A stretch of 64,000 nt of DNA from Alsobacter soli (GCF_003004785.1 NZ_PVZS01000008.1:62001-126000), one strand, 5' to 3'. Counted from the first letter of the stretch, positions 17,362 to 25,772 are shown. Notes: generated by a model from the letters alone, not told the origin. Numbers and translations are program-made.

Positions 17362-18611
17362 CCGTGGACGCTGAGGCGCTCGCCCGCGGCCCTGGGCGGC
17401 GTTCTGACGCCGCAGCCCCAGGGGTGGTGGCGCGGTTGTACTGGGGCCGGGCGCTCCGGGACTTTGGCGACGGGTTCGTGGCCGTGCTGCTGCCGGTCTA
17501 TCTCGCCGCCCTGGGGCTTGGGGCGTTCGAGATCGGCCTCGTCGCCACGGCCGCGCTGCTCGGCTCTGCTGCGATGACGCTTGGCATCGGTTGGCTCGGC
17601 GCGCGCCACGACACGGCGCGCCTGCTGGTGGTGGCGGCCGTGCTCATGGTCGCGACGGGCCTCGTCTTCGCCGGCGCTAACGCTTTCCCGGTCTTCCTGT
17701 TCGTGGCGTTCGCGGGAACCGTCAATCCCTCGGCCGGAAGCGTCAGCATCTTCGTGCCCCTTGAGCACGCGGTCCTTTCACGATCCGTCCCGGACGAGCG
17801 TCGCACCGCGTCCTTCGCGGCCTACAGCCTTGTCGGCGCCCTCGCGGGCGCGCTGGGCGGCTTCGCTGCGGCGACCCCCGACCTGATGGCCTGGGCGGGC
17901 GTGTCGCAACTCGCGGCCATCAGGGGCATGTTCGTCCTTTACGCCGCCCTGGGCGTCGGCGCCGCGCTGCTCTACCGGGTTGTCCCGACCGCGGCGGGAG
18001 TGGGCCAGACGAAGGGCGCCCCGCTCGGGCCCTCCAGGCGCATCGTCCTGAAGCTCGCCGGGCTCTTCAGCATCGACGCGTTTGCGGGCGGCTTCGCCGT
18101 CCAGTCGCTCCTCGCTCTCTGGCTGTTCGAGCGGTTCGGGCTGTCCTTGATCCAGGCTGGCTTCTTCTTCCTGTGGTCGGGCGTCCTGGCGGCGTTCTCC
18201 TACCCCGTCGCCTCGTGGCTTGCGGCGCGCATCGGCCTGGTGAACACCATGGTGTTCACCCACATCCCGTCGAGCCTCTGCCTGATCGGGGCGGCGCTCG
18301 TTCCCAACCTCGACCTGGCGCTCGCCCTGTTGCTGGTGCGTTCGGCGCTTTCCCAAATGGATGTGCCGACGCGCTCATCGTATGTCATGGCGGTGGTCAC
18401 GCCCCCCGAGCGGGCTGCGGCCGCGAGCGTCACCTCCGTCCCGCGCAGCCTGGCGGCCGCCGCGAGCCCCGCCCTCGCTGGCGCCCTCTATGCGACGGGC
18501 CTCACGGCCTGGCCCTTCATCGCCTGCGGCGCGCTCAAAATCGCCTACGACCTGCTGCTGCTCTGGACGTTCCGGCACGTCCGGCCGCCCGAGGAGCAGC
18601 CCGGCCGTTAA
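17358..18611 (+). CDS. MFS transporter coupled to the ChrB-like gene
   Basis: The GTG start at 17358 overlaps the chrB-like stop (GTGA). The 417-residue product has twelve hydrophobic segments in two six-helix halves, with a cytoplasmic loop near residues 205-225 and a GWLGARHDTARLL loop resembling MFS motif A. Such MFS proteins accompany rhodanese-ChrB proteins in several proteobacteria and are predicted to export a toxic ion or compound. Substrate specificity cannot be read. Coupling suggests a joint stress-resistance role. Confidence 0.88.
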   Translation: MTVDAEALARGPGRRSDAAAPGVVARLYWGRALRDFGDGFVAVLLPVYLAALGLGAFEIGLVATAALLGSAAMTLGIGWLGARHDTARLLVVAAVLMVATGLVFAGANAFPVFLFVAFAGTVNPSAGSVSIFVPLEHAVLSRSVPDERRTASFAAYSLVGALAGALGGFAAATPDLMAWAGVSQLAAIRGMFVLYAALGVGAALLYRVVPTAAGVGQTKGAPLGPSRRIVLKLAGLFSIDAFAGGFAVQSLLALWLFERFGLSLIQAGFFFLWSGVLAAFSYPVASWLAARIGLVNTMVFTHIPSSLCLIGAALVPNLDLALALLLVRSALSQMDVPTRSSYVMAVVTPPERAAAASVTSVPRSLAAAASPALAGALYATGLTAWPFIACGALKIAYDLLLLWTFRHVRPPEEQPGR

Positions 18612-18640
18612 GCGGGAAGGGGGCGAACAGGAGAAGCGCC

Positions 18641-18996
18641 ATGGGCCGAGCCATCGCAATCTTCGTAGCGTCCGCCGCCATTCTCGCCGGCTCCACCGCC
18701 CTCGCTGCGCCCGACTGGGGCGCCCGGTGCTCAGGGCGCTGCGGGCCAACGGCATCGAGGTGACCGCCCTGCACAACCACATGCTGGCCGATGAGCCGAG
18801 GCTTTTCTTCATGCATTTCTGGGCCAATGATGAGGCCCGCAAGGTCGCGACCGGCCTGCGCGCCGCGCTCGACAAGGTGAGCCTGGCGGGCGGCGCGCCC
18901 AAGGCGGGCATGGAACCGCAGCACAAGGACGTGCTGGCGGCGCAAAAGCAGCACAGCGAGGGCGAGATCGCCAGATGCGGACAGCAGCAGGAGTGA
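18641..18996 (+). pseudogene. Decayed DUF1259 protein: signal peptide and C-terminal tail only, out of frame
   Basis: An ATG at 18641 with AGGAG upstream starts a clean signal peptide (ending STALAAP) that runs into a stop at 18763. From about 18727 a different frame, open to 18996, encodes the typical end of a DUF1259 (LpqO-like) protein: VLRALRANGIEVTALHNHM and then RLFFMHFWAND. The family is normally close to 300 residues, so most of the middle is gone and the two ends are in different frames. An internal deletion plus frameshift explains this. The tail overlaps the next gene by 22 bp, so readthrough expression of that gene may be why the relic persists. Confidence 0.8.
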
Positions 18997-19949
18997 GCCT
19001 GGCGCTTGCGGCGGTCCTGGCCGGAGTTCCGCTTCCGGCCAGGGCCGCCACGCTGACGGTTGAGGCGCGCGTCCCGCTCGGCGCCGTGAAAGGCCGCATC
19101 GACCACCTCGCCCTCGACCTGGACGGCCGCCGGCTGTTCGTGGCGGAACTCGGCAACGACACCGTGGCTGTGGTCGATCTTCGGGCCGGCCGGGTGGTCG
19201 ACCGCATCGAAGGACTGGCCGAACCCCAGGGCGTGGGCTGGGAGCCGAAGACGCGCACCCTGTGGGTCGCAAACGCCCGGGACGGCTCGGTGCGCGTGTT
19301 CGACGGGGTTTCGCTGAAGCCCCTGGGCCGGATCGACCTCGGCGAGGATGCCGACAACGTGCGGATCAGCCGCGGCCAGATTTTCGTGGGCTACGGCTCC
19401 GGCGCCCTCGCGGTGATCGACGCCTCGTCCAGGAAGGTGACCGCGACCCTGCCGCTGAAGGCCCATCCGGAAGGCTTCCAGGTCGACCGGAACTCGGGGA
19501 AAGCCTTCGTCAACGCGCCTGACCGACAAGAGATCGCCGTGCTGGACGTATCGACCGGCAAGCAGGTCGCGACATGGAAGACGGGCCGGTTCCGGGCCAA
19601 CTTTCCGATGGCCCTGGCGCCGCGGGGCGAGGGCTTGGCGGTGGTCGCGCGGCAGTCCGCCGCGCTGCTGCGCTATCGCCCTGACGGGGCCATCCGGTGG
19701 CATGCGCCGACCTGCGGCGACGCCGACGACGTGTTCTTCGATCCGCGCCGACGCCGTATCTATGTCAGCTGCGGCGAGGGCGTCGTCGCGGTCCGCCCGG
19801 ACCGCGAGGGCGGCGAGACCGAGAAGATCCCGACGGGGCAGGGGGCGAGGACCTCCCTCTTCTCCCCGGAGCTCGACCGGCTTTTCGTCGCAGCGCCAGC
19901 ACGCTCGGGGCGAGCGGAGATCATCGTCCTCAAGCCTGCGGGGAACTAG
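18975..19949 (+). CDS. Secreted YVTN/NHL-type beta-propeller protein
   Basis: This 324-residue protein has a signal peptide ending at LPARA (residue 24). Repeats of about 40 residues follow, such as RIDHLALDLDGRRLFVAEL and EPQGVGWEPKTRTLWVAN, which form a six- or seven-bladed propeller expected in the periplasm. Such proteins are typically binding scaffolds. No catalytic motif is visible. It overlaps the DUF1259 relic and may share its transcript with the ChrB-MFS genes, suggesting a stress-related role. Confidence 0.8.
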   Translation: MRTAAGVSLALAAVLAGVPLPARAATLTVEARVPLGAVKGRIDHLALDLDGRRLFVAELGNDTVAVVDLRAGRVVDRIEGLAEPQGVGWEPKTRTLWVANARDGSVRVFDGVSLKPLGRIDLGEDADNVRISRGQIFVGYGSGALAVIDASSRKVTATLPLKAHPEGFQVDRNSGKAFVNAPDRQEIAVLDVSTGKQVATWKTGRFRANFPMALAPRGEGLAVVARQSAALLRYRPDGAIRWHAPTCGDADDVFFDPRRRRIYVSCGEGVVAVRPDREGGETEKIPTGQGARTSLFSPELDRLFVAAPARSGRAEIIVLKPAGN

Positions 19950-21012
19950 CGCTGGGGCCCGCCGGCCGTCGCCGCTTGAGGCGGCCAGCCAGGGCGACGA
20001 GCCCCGGTGACCGCAGGAACCGGAGCGGCTTCGCCGGCTCGAGCCCCGCCTCCCGCATCCAGCCCGCGACGGCTTCGACCGGCCATGTTCCGCTGGCGCT
20101 CGTCAGCCCGAAAAAGACGCTCAGCACAGGGGCGATGCGGGAGCGCTCGCGCAGGCCCTGGTCGAGGTGGTCGACGACCACGAAGGCCCCGCCCGGCGCC
20201 AGCAGCCCCGCCGCCCGCCGCGCCACCTCCAGGTTCTCCCCCTCCGTGAGGTGATGCGCGACGTTGGCGAGGAGGATGACGTCGTAGGCGCCCGCGGGCC
20301 ACGCGTCCGCGAGGATGTCGCAGGCGTGGTGGCGTACGCGCGCACCCATGCGCTCGCGCGCGAGCAGGCGCTGCGCCTCCGGGAGCGCCTCCGCGCGCTC
20401 GAGCACGACCGCGCTCAGGCCCGGGTGCGCGCGGCAGAGCGCGGCCGCGTAGAGCCCGTGCCCGCCCGCGAGGTCGAGCATGCGCGCGGGCGCCCGCAGG
20501 GGCAGGCGCCGCGCCAGCTCGCGCGCGGGCTGCGCGGCCATGTCGCGCATGGCGCGCTGGTACAGGCGCCAGTCGTCCGCGCCCATGCTCGCGTGCATGT
20601 CCACGGGCGCGCCGTCGCGCAGCCACCCGTCCAGGCGCTCCGTCCACGCCCACTCCGCGCGCTGGAACGCGAGCTTGTGCACGACCGTGTCCGCGCTGTC
20701 CGCGAGCAGCCACTGGCGCGCGCCGCGCGTCAGCGCGTAGCGCCCGTCCGGCCGCGCGATCAGGTACCCCTGCGCGGCGAGCGCGCGCATCGCCTGCTCC
20801 AGCGGGCGCGGCTGCAGCCGCAGGCGCGCGGCCGCCTCCTGCGCGCCCAGGGGCCCGTCCGCGAGCGCCTCGAACACGCCCGCGTCCGCGGCCGCCATCA
20901 CGATGCGCGCGAACAGGAACGCCGCGTGCGTGTCCGCGACCGGCTTCGGCCCCCACCGGAACCAGACGGCGAGGCGCTCGAGGAGGCCTTCCGGGGATGC
21001 GCCCAGCCTCAC
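19930..21012 (-). CDS. SAM-dependent O-methyltransferase in the type III PKS operon
   Basis: The GTG at 21012 overlaps the polyketide synthase stop (GTGA) and gives 360 residues. An N-terminal winged-helix dimerisation domain (about 25-100) precedes a class I methyltransferase fold with the SAM motif MLDLAGGHGLYA and LLANVAHHL, the layout of plant-type and antibiotic O-methyltransferases. It most likely methylates a hydroxyl of the aromatic polyketide made by the coupled synthase. Codon use between about 20250 and 21000 favours GCG and CGC far more than neighbouring genes, hinting at a different origin. It ends convergently with the beta-propeller gene (20 bp overlap). Confidence 0.87.
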   Translation of the reverse strand: MRLGASPEGLLERLAVWFRWGPKPVADTHAAFLFARIVMAAADAGVFEALADGPLGAQEAAARLRLQPRPLEQAMRALAAQGYLIARPDGRYALTRGARQWLLADSADTVVHKLAFQRAEWAWTERLDGWLRDGAPVDMHASMGADDWRLYQRAMRDMAAQPARELARRLPLRAPARMLDLAGGHGLYAAALCRAHPGLSAVVLERAEALPEAQRLLARERMGARVRHHACDILADAWPAGAYDVILLANVAHHLTEGENLEVARRAAGLLAPGGAFVVVDHLDQGLRERSRIAPVLSVFFGLTSASGTWPVEAVAGWMREAGLEPAKPLRFLRSPGLVALAGRLKRRRPAGPSASSPQA

Positions 21013-22106
21013 GCCGCCGCCTGCATCCGGCCGGCCGCGGCCAGCCTCTCGAAGCGGAAGGTCTCGGCGACGAGCCCGGGGCCGAACGCCATGGCGAAGC
21101 CCGGCGCCGACTCGCCGCCCTCGCGCAGCATGCGCTCCAGCACGAACATGAGGGTGGGGGAGGACATGTTGCCGTAGTCGCGCAACACGCCGCGGGACCG
21201 GACGAGCGCGTCGCCCGGGAGCGCGAGGCCGTGCTGGACGGCGTCCAGGATGGTGCGCCCGCCGGCGTGCACGGCCCACAGCGACACGTCGCCCGGCCCG
21301 TCGCCCCGAAGCAGGCCCTGGCCGGCGCGGGCCGGCTCATGCCGCAGGGCGCTCTCAATGCGGGCCGGGACCTCGCCGGAAAGGGCCATGTCGAAGCCGG
21401 CGTTCCCGATCCGCCACGTGATCAGGTCCTCCGAACCGGGGATCGTCACCGACCTGAAGTCCCGGAGAAGAAGCCCTTCCGGCCGGGCGGAGACGATCGC
21501 CGCCGAAGCGCCGTCGCCGAACAGCATGGCCATGAGGGTGGCCTCGAGGTCGACCGTGTCCTGCAGATGCAGGGTGCAGAGCTCGACATTCACCACCAGA
21601 ACGGTCGCGTCCGGCTCGGAGCGCACGATGTGGTGGGCGACCCGCAGGGCGTTCACGGCCGCGGCGCATCCCATGAAGCCCACCACGGTGCGCTCGACGT
21701 CCGGCCCGAGACCGAGCCGCTCGCACAGGATCTGGTCGACCCCGGGCGCCACGAACCCGGTGCAGGTGGCGAGCACCAGGTGCGTGACGCCGGAGCGTTG
21801 CGCGCCGGCGTCCAGGCCCGCGACCGCCGCTTCGGCCAGCACGGGCGCCTCGCGGGCGAACACCGCCATGCGGCGGGCAGTCCCGGCGAACCCGCCGGGA
21901 GCGAAAAGGCCTTCCCGGTCCAACGCGTCGCCCGTCTCGGCGGGCGCCAGCACGGAATAGCGATGGGCGATGCCCGCCCGCTCGGCCATGCGGCGAAACA
22001 GGTTGGCTTCGCGGGCGGGCAAGCGCCGCTCGGCGAAGCGGAGATAGACGTCGTGCACGTCATGTGGCGGAACGGCGGTTGCGATGGCGTTGATGTATGC
22101 CGGCAT
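21009..22106 (-). CDS. Type III polyketide synthase (chalcone/alkylresorcinol synthase family)
   Basis: This 365-residue thiolase-fold enzyme has the complete Cys-His-Asn triad: C147 in VGFMGCAAA, H280 in WAVHAGG and N313 in DYGNMSSPT. It also has the GFGPG-like loop (AFGPGLVAE) near the C-terminus. It would condense a starter acyl-CoA with malonyl-CoA units and cyclise the chain to a phenolic or pyrone product in the cytosol. The coupled methyltransferase suggests a methylated alkylresorcinol, alkylpyrone or similar lipid. An ECF-type promoter lies about 27-52 bp upstream of its ATG (see 22133-22158), matching the one in front of the divergent sigma gene. Confidence 0.93.
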   Translation of the reverse strand: MPAYINAIATAVPPHDVHDVYLRFAERRLPAREANLFRRMAERAGIAHRYSVLAPAETGDALDREGLFAPGGFAGTARRMAVFAREAPVLAEAAVAGLDAGAQRSGVTHLVLATCTGFVAPGVDQILCERLGLGPDVERTVVGFMGCAAAVNALRVAHHIVRSEPDATVLVVNVELCTLHLQDTVDLEATLMAMLFGDGASAAIVSARPEGLLLRDFRSVTIPGSEDLITWRIGNAGFDMALSGEVPARIESALRHEPARAGQGLLRGDGPGDVSLWAVHAGGRTILDAVQHGLALPGDALVRSRGVLRDYGNMSSPTLMFVLERMLREGGESAPGFAMAFGPGLVAETFRFERLAAAGRMQAAA

Positions 22107-22132
22107 GGGCCTCCTCCTGCTGCTGAGAGAAT

Positions 22133-22158
22133 GACGCCCACGAGCGCCGCCGCATTCC
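22133..22158 (-). promoter_or_regulatory. ECF-type promoter for the type III PKS operon
   Basis: Read on the minus strand, GGAATG (22158-22153) is followed after exactly 16 bp by CGTCATT, with CGTC at 22136-22133. This matches the GGAA...CGTC architecture of ECF sigma promoters. Transcription would begin about 20 bp before the PKS start codon. The identical spacing and core in front of the divergent sigma gene supports a real signal. Confidence 0.7.
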
Positions 22159-22230
22159 AGGCATGGAGGGACGGGCGATCACCATTTGGTGAGATCCAGG
22201 CGCCCGCCCGCTCCATGGGGGAGGATCTCG

Positions 22231-22256
22231 GGAATAATCGCGGCCTTCGCGGCGTC
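22231..22256 (+). promoter_or_regulatory. ECF-type autoregulatory promoter for the sigma factor gene
   Basis: GGAATA (22231-22236), a 16 bp spacer and CGTC (22253-22256) lie about 70 bp before the sigma start. Core and spacing equal those of the divergent PKS promoter, which is the expected pattern when an ECF sigma factor controls itself and its target operon. Confidence 0.7.
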
Positions 22257-22326
22257 TTGGCTTCTGGCGGGGATAGCCGGCGGAGCCCGGCCGCCGACGC
22301 TTCCGATGGGGAGCGGGGAGGGGCGA

Positions 22327-22836
22327 TTGGACGAGCGGTCTGCGCTGATCGAGCCGCACATCCCGAGCCTGCGCCGCTATGCGCGCGGGCTGCTTCGGGA
22401 CGCGTCCTCCGGCGACGACCTGCTGCAGGATTGCCTGGAGCGAGCCCTCCGGAACTGGTCCGCGCGACGGCCGGAAGGAGACCTGCGGGCGTGGCTGTTC
22501 GCCATCATGCACAACCTCTTCGTCAGCGGCGCTCGCCTGCGCGGCCGCCGCGGGCCGACCGCGTCCTTGGGCGACCTGCCCGAGGAGCCGCCGATCCGCC
22601 CGACCCAGGAGGATCGCATGCTGCACGACAGCGTGCTGGACCAGCTCCAGAAGCTGAGCCCGGAGCACAGGGCCGTGCTCCTCCTGATCGGCGTCGAGGA
22701 ACTGTCGTACCGCCAGGCGGCCGAGGCGCTCGGCGTGCCTGTGGGCACCGTCATGTCGCGCCTGAGCCGCGCGCGAGAGCATTTCCGGCAGGCCCTGCGA
22801 GACCCGCCGCCCCTTCGCCTGAGGACCGTGAAATGA
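22327..22836 (+). CDS. ECF RNA polymerase sigma factor
   Basis: The product is about 169 residues from the TTG at 22327, which follows GGGGAGGGG at short spacing. An ATG at 22306 would add seven residues but has no binding site. Region 2 (LRRYARGLLRDASSGDDLLQD, then LRAWLFAIMHNLF) and region 4 (LSPEHRAVLLL, then YRQAAEALGVPVGTVMSRL) are both complete, and region 3 is absent as in ECF factors. The next gene overlaps by 4 bp and encodes a membrane anti-sigma factor. Two matching GGAAT-N16-CGTC promoters flank the divergent region, so the likely regulon includes itself and the PKS operon. Confidence 0.93.
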   Translation: MDERSALIEPHIPSLRRYARGLLRDASSGDDLLQDCLERALRNWSARRPEGDLRAWLFAIMHNLFVSGARLRGRRGPTASLGDLPEEPPIRPTQEDRMLHDSVLDQLQKLSPEHRAVLLLIGVEELSYRQAAEALGVPVGTVMSRLSRAREHFRQALRDPPPLRLRTVK

Positions 22837-23612
22837 AAGCCCGTCTGGTCCAGGAAGAGGATCTCCAGGCCTATGTTGACGGGCGGCTCGACCGAAGGCG
22901 CGCCCGCGCAGTCCAGGCCTATCTGGAGGAGCGGCCGGAGGAGGCTGCGCGCGTCGCCGATTACCAGGCGGACCTGCTGTTGCTGCGCCAGGCGCTTGGC
23001 GTTGGCGACGAGCCCCGGGTGGAGGCCTCCGAAGCGCGCCCGGGGGTCACGCGCCATTTCTGGAGCCGCCAATGGGCCCTCGCGCTTGCCGCGGCGGGGC
23101 TGATCGCCGTCGGGGCTGGCGCAGGCTGGATGGCCAATGGCTGGCTCGGGGCGGAATCCCTGCCGCCCTTCCGCCAGGTGCACTGGCGAAGCATCGCCCA
23201 GGAAGCGCTGCAGGCGCATCGGACCTTCGCGCCGGAGGTGCGCCGCCCCGTGGAGGTGGCCGGCGACAGCGGCGAACTCGCGTCCTGGATCTCGCGGCGC
23301 CTGGGACGGCGGCTGCCCGTGCCTGACCTGTCGGCGAAAGGCTTCGCCCTGGTCGGAGGCCGCGTCCTACCGGGATCGACCGGAACCGCCGCGCTGATCA
23401 TGTACCAGGACGACAGCGGAGCCCGGGTGACAGTCTACATCCAGTCCGCCGAGCCCGGCCGCAGCGCCATGCGCTTCCTTAGGACATCCGACCTGCTCGC
23501 CTTCTATTGGGTCGACGACGACTGCGTTTATGTCGTGACGGGTTCGCTGGACAGGGCGCAACTGGGCGCCTTGGCGGATGCGACCTTCCAGCAGTTCGAG
23601 GAGGCCTCCTGA
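22833..23612 (+). CDS. Membrane-anchored anti-sigma factor
   Basis: This 259-residue protein starts within the sigma stop (ATGA overlap). The N-terminal cytoplasmic part (EEDLQAYVDGRLD, residues 8-20, then a helical stretch to about 52) is typical of non-zinc anti-sigma domains. One membrane helix (about 80-100) precedes a periplasmic domain of about 150 residues. It should hold the ECF factor inactive until an envelope signal arrives. A TTCG-capped hairpin begins at its stop codon. Confidence 0.87.
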   Translation: MKARLVQEEDLQAYVDGRLDRRRARAVQAYLEERPEEAARVADYQADLLLLRQALGVGDEPRVEASEARPGVTRHFWSRQWALALAAAGLIAVGAGAGWMANGWLGAESLPPFRQVHWRSIAQEALQAHRTFAPEVRRPVEVAGDSGELASWISRRLGRRLPVPDLSAKGFALVGGRVLPGSTGTAALIMYQDDSGARVTVYIQSAEPGRSAMRFLRTSDLLAFYWVDDDCVYVVTGSLDRAQLGALADATFQQFEEAS

Positions 23613-23625
23613 GCCTTCGGGCTCA
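23610..23625 (+). terminator. UUCG-tetraloop hairpin at the end of the anti-sigma gene
   Basis: TGAGCC-TTCG-GGCTCA forms a 6 bp stem with a very stable UUCG loop and includes the stop codon itself, followed by GC-rich sequence. It lacks a T-run but may terminate or stabilise the sigma/anti-sigma mRNA before the exporter gene. Confidence 0.4.
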
Positions 23626-23688
23626 CGGGGCCCGCGCCGCCCGGTTCACGCTGACCGACACATGTCCGACTGATCGAGAGGACGCCAG

Positions 23689-25275
23689 ATGGCCCCAGTA
23701 GCGCGTCCGAGCATCCAGGCCTGGGCGGGTTTCGCCTGCATGGGGGTGGGCATGTTCATGGCCATCCTGGACGTGCAGGTGGTCGCCACCTCCCTGCCGA
23801 CCATCCGCACGGCGCTCGGCATGTCCGAGGACGAGGTAAGCTGGATCCAGACCGCCTATCTGATCGCCGAGATCGTCGCCATTCCGCTCACCGGCCTGCT
23901 GACGCGGACGCTGAGCATGCGGTGGCTCTTCGTCGCCGCCGTGCTTCTGTTCACGTTGGCGTCGGCAGGGTGCGCCTCCAGCGGTTCTTTCGGTGCGCTG
24001 ATCGGCTGGCGTCTGCTCCAGGGGCTCTCGGGCGGGACGCTGATCCCGAGCGTCTTCGCCGCCGTGTTCCTGCTGTTCGACGAGCGCGACCAGACGCTCG
24101 CCACGACCTTCGCGGGCGTGCTCGCCGTTCTGGCGCCCACCCTGGGGCCGGTCGTGGGCGGATGGATTACCGACGCCTATTCCTGGCGCTGGCTCTTCCT
24201 GATCAACCTGGCCCCGGGGTTGGTCGCCGGCTTTCTGGCCGCGTTCTTCCTGCCGCGCGACCGGCCTGACCTGCGCCTCGCGGCCCGCATCGACGTCGTC
24301 GGGGTCTGCCTGCTGGCGGTCGGGTTGGCGTGCCTGGAGATCGGGCTGAAGGAGGCGCCGGGCCGGGGATGGTCATCGGCGCGGGTCCTGGGGCTCATGT
24401 CCGTTTCCGTGCTGTGCGGTGGGGCCTTTATTCGCCGGATGCTGCGCTCGGACGAGCCGGTAGTCGATCTGCGCAACTTCGCGGCGCTGCGCTTTTCCCT
24501 CGGCTGCGCGCTCAGCTTCATTCTGGGAATGGGGCTTTTCGGCTCCGTCTACCTGATGCCGTTCTTCCTCGGCTTCGTCCGCGGCCACGACGCCCTGGCC
24601 ATCGGGGAAACCATGCTGGTGACGGGCGTGGCGCAACTGCTCGTCACGCCGCTCGCGGTCGCGTTGGAGAAGCGCTGGGACGCGCGGTTGCTCAGCGCCG
24701 CGGGCTTCGCCCTGTTCGGCGCCGGCCTCGCCGCCAGCGCCTTACAGACCCCGACGACGGATTTCCGCGAGATGGCCGCGCCGCAGGTGCTGCGCGGGCT
24801 GGCCGTCATGTTCTGCCTGCTTCCGCCAACCAGGCTGGCGCTCGGGCATTTGCCGCACGAGAAGGTCCCGGACGCGAGCGGCCTGTTCAACCTGATGCGC
24901 AACCTCGGGGGCGCGATCGGTCTGGCGCTCATCGACACGGTCATTTTCAGTCGCCTGCCAACCCACGCCGACCGGCTGGTCGAGAGCCTGAAAGCGGCCG
25001 ACGCCCAGGCCGCGCGGTTCGTGGGCATCGCACCGGCGCTGCTGGACCGGACGTCGCCGCCCACGGCGGCCGAGATCGCCTTCGTCGAACCCCTGGTGCG
25101 CAGGGCGGCCATGACGATCGCCATCAACGAAGCCTGGATGATGCTCGCCGGCGTCACCGGCGTCGCCCTCGTGTGCCTGCTTGTGAGCGGGGGGTGGTTG
25201 AAGATCCGCGACGCAGGCCTGGAGCCCCTTGGGCGCCCGTCGCACCCCGGATCGGGTGGCTGGCCGTCCACCTGA
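23689..25275 (+). CDS. MFS drug/solute exporter, DHA2 (EmrB-like) family
   Basis: The 528-residue protein has fourteen hydrophobic segments. It shows the DHA2 N-terminal motif FMAILDVQVVATSLPTI, the WIQTAYLIAEI helix and the motif C-like GVLAVLAPTLGPVVGGW in the fifth helix. It should export hydrophobic compounds by proton antiport. No periplasmic HlyD-type adaptor gene is adjacent. It lies 76 bp after the anti-sigma gene in the same direction, so export of the polyketide product is an attractive but unproven role. Confidence 0.9.
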   Translation: MAPVARPSIQAWAGFACMGVGMFMAILDVQVVATSLPTIRTALGMSEDEVSWIQTAYLIAEIVAIPLTGLLTRTLSMRWLFVAAVLLFTLASAGCASSGSFGALIGWRLLQGLSGGTLIPSVFAAVFLLFDERDQTLATTFAGVLAVLAPTLGPVVGGWITDAYSWRWLFLINLAPGLVAGFLAAFFLPRDRPDLRLAARIDVVGVCLLAVGLACLEIGLKEAPGRGWSSARVLGLMSVSVLCGGAFIRRMLRSDEPVVDLRNFAALRFSLGCALSFILGMGLFGSVYLMPFFLGFVRGHDALAIGETMLVTGVAQLLVTPLAVALEKRWDARLLSAAGFALFGAGLAASALQTPTTDFREMAAPQVLRGLAVMFCLLPPTRLALGHLPHEKVPDASGLFNLMRNLGGAIGLALIDTVIFSRLPTHADRLVESLKAADAQAARFVGIAPALLDRTSPPTAAEIAFVEPLVRRAAMTIAINEAWMMLAGVTGVALVCLLVSGGWLKIRDAGLEPLGRPSHPGSGGWPST

Positions 25276-25355
25276 GGTCCAGGCATCCGGGGTTTATTTC
25301 ACGCCCATGTGATGCGGCGCACATCCCAAACGCGCCCGGAGGCCTATCACCATGC

Positions 25356-25373
25356 CCGGGGATTCCTCCCCGG
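25356..25373 (+). terminator. Short GC hairpin before the small secreted protein gene
   Basis: CCGGGGA (25356-25362) and TCCCCGG (25367-25373) pair perfectly around a TTCC loop. It is 80 bp after the exporter stop and just upstream of the ribosome binding site of the next gene, so it may end the exporter transcript or structure the leader of the next one. No T-run is present. Confidence 0.35.
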
Positions 25374-25392
25374 TCAGATGAGGGGCGTCATC

Positions 25393-25722
25393 ATGAACCC
25401 CGGTCTTGCGACTGCCGCATCCGCTGCGGCCATCATTCTCTGCGCATCTGCGGCGTCCGCCGGCGGCTTTCCGACCTTCGAGGTGAACGGGCTGCCGATC
25501 ACGCCGCACCAGGCGGCGCTGCTGGGTCTGCCAAACATGGAGGAGCAGGTCGGCGCCTTCGTGCCGACCGTGAACGGGATGCCGGCCTCTCCCCACCAGG
25601 TGGCCGTCCTGGCGCCCCGGCGCCCGGCCGTGGCGAAAGCCGCCCCGACCACGCGCGACGGGGTGGTCAGCGTGAAGCTCGTGATCCCGCTCGAAGGTCG
25701 CGAGCCCGTCGGCGAACACTGA
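25393..25722 (+). CDS. Small secreted protein with an internal NGxPxxPHQ repeat, unknown function
   Basis: The ATG at 25393 follows GAGGGG and starts a signal peptide ending at ASAASAGG (about residue 25), leaving a mature protein of about 84 residues. Two copies of a short unit are visible: VNGLPITPHQAALLG and VNGMPASPHQVAVLA, about 36 residues apart. The repeat suggests a binding or structural role. I do not recognise a named family. No partner gene is coupled to it. Confidence 0.65.
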   Translation: MNPGLATAASAAAIILCASAASAGGFPTFEVNGLPITPHQAALLGLPNMEEQVGAFVPTVNGMPASPHQVAVLAPRRPAVAKAAPTTRDGVVSVKLVIPLEGREPVGEH

Positions 25723-25772
25723 TCGTCAGGTCGGGTGAAACGAGCCCGGCGGCGCGCGGCAGGCCAAGGCTC

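Noticed and set aside
20997-22832. In-frame extension upstream of the anti-sigma gene through the PKS region
   Set aside because: It is only an open frame antisense to the polyketide synthase. The anti-sigma start at 22833 overlaps the sigma stop and fits the family start.
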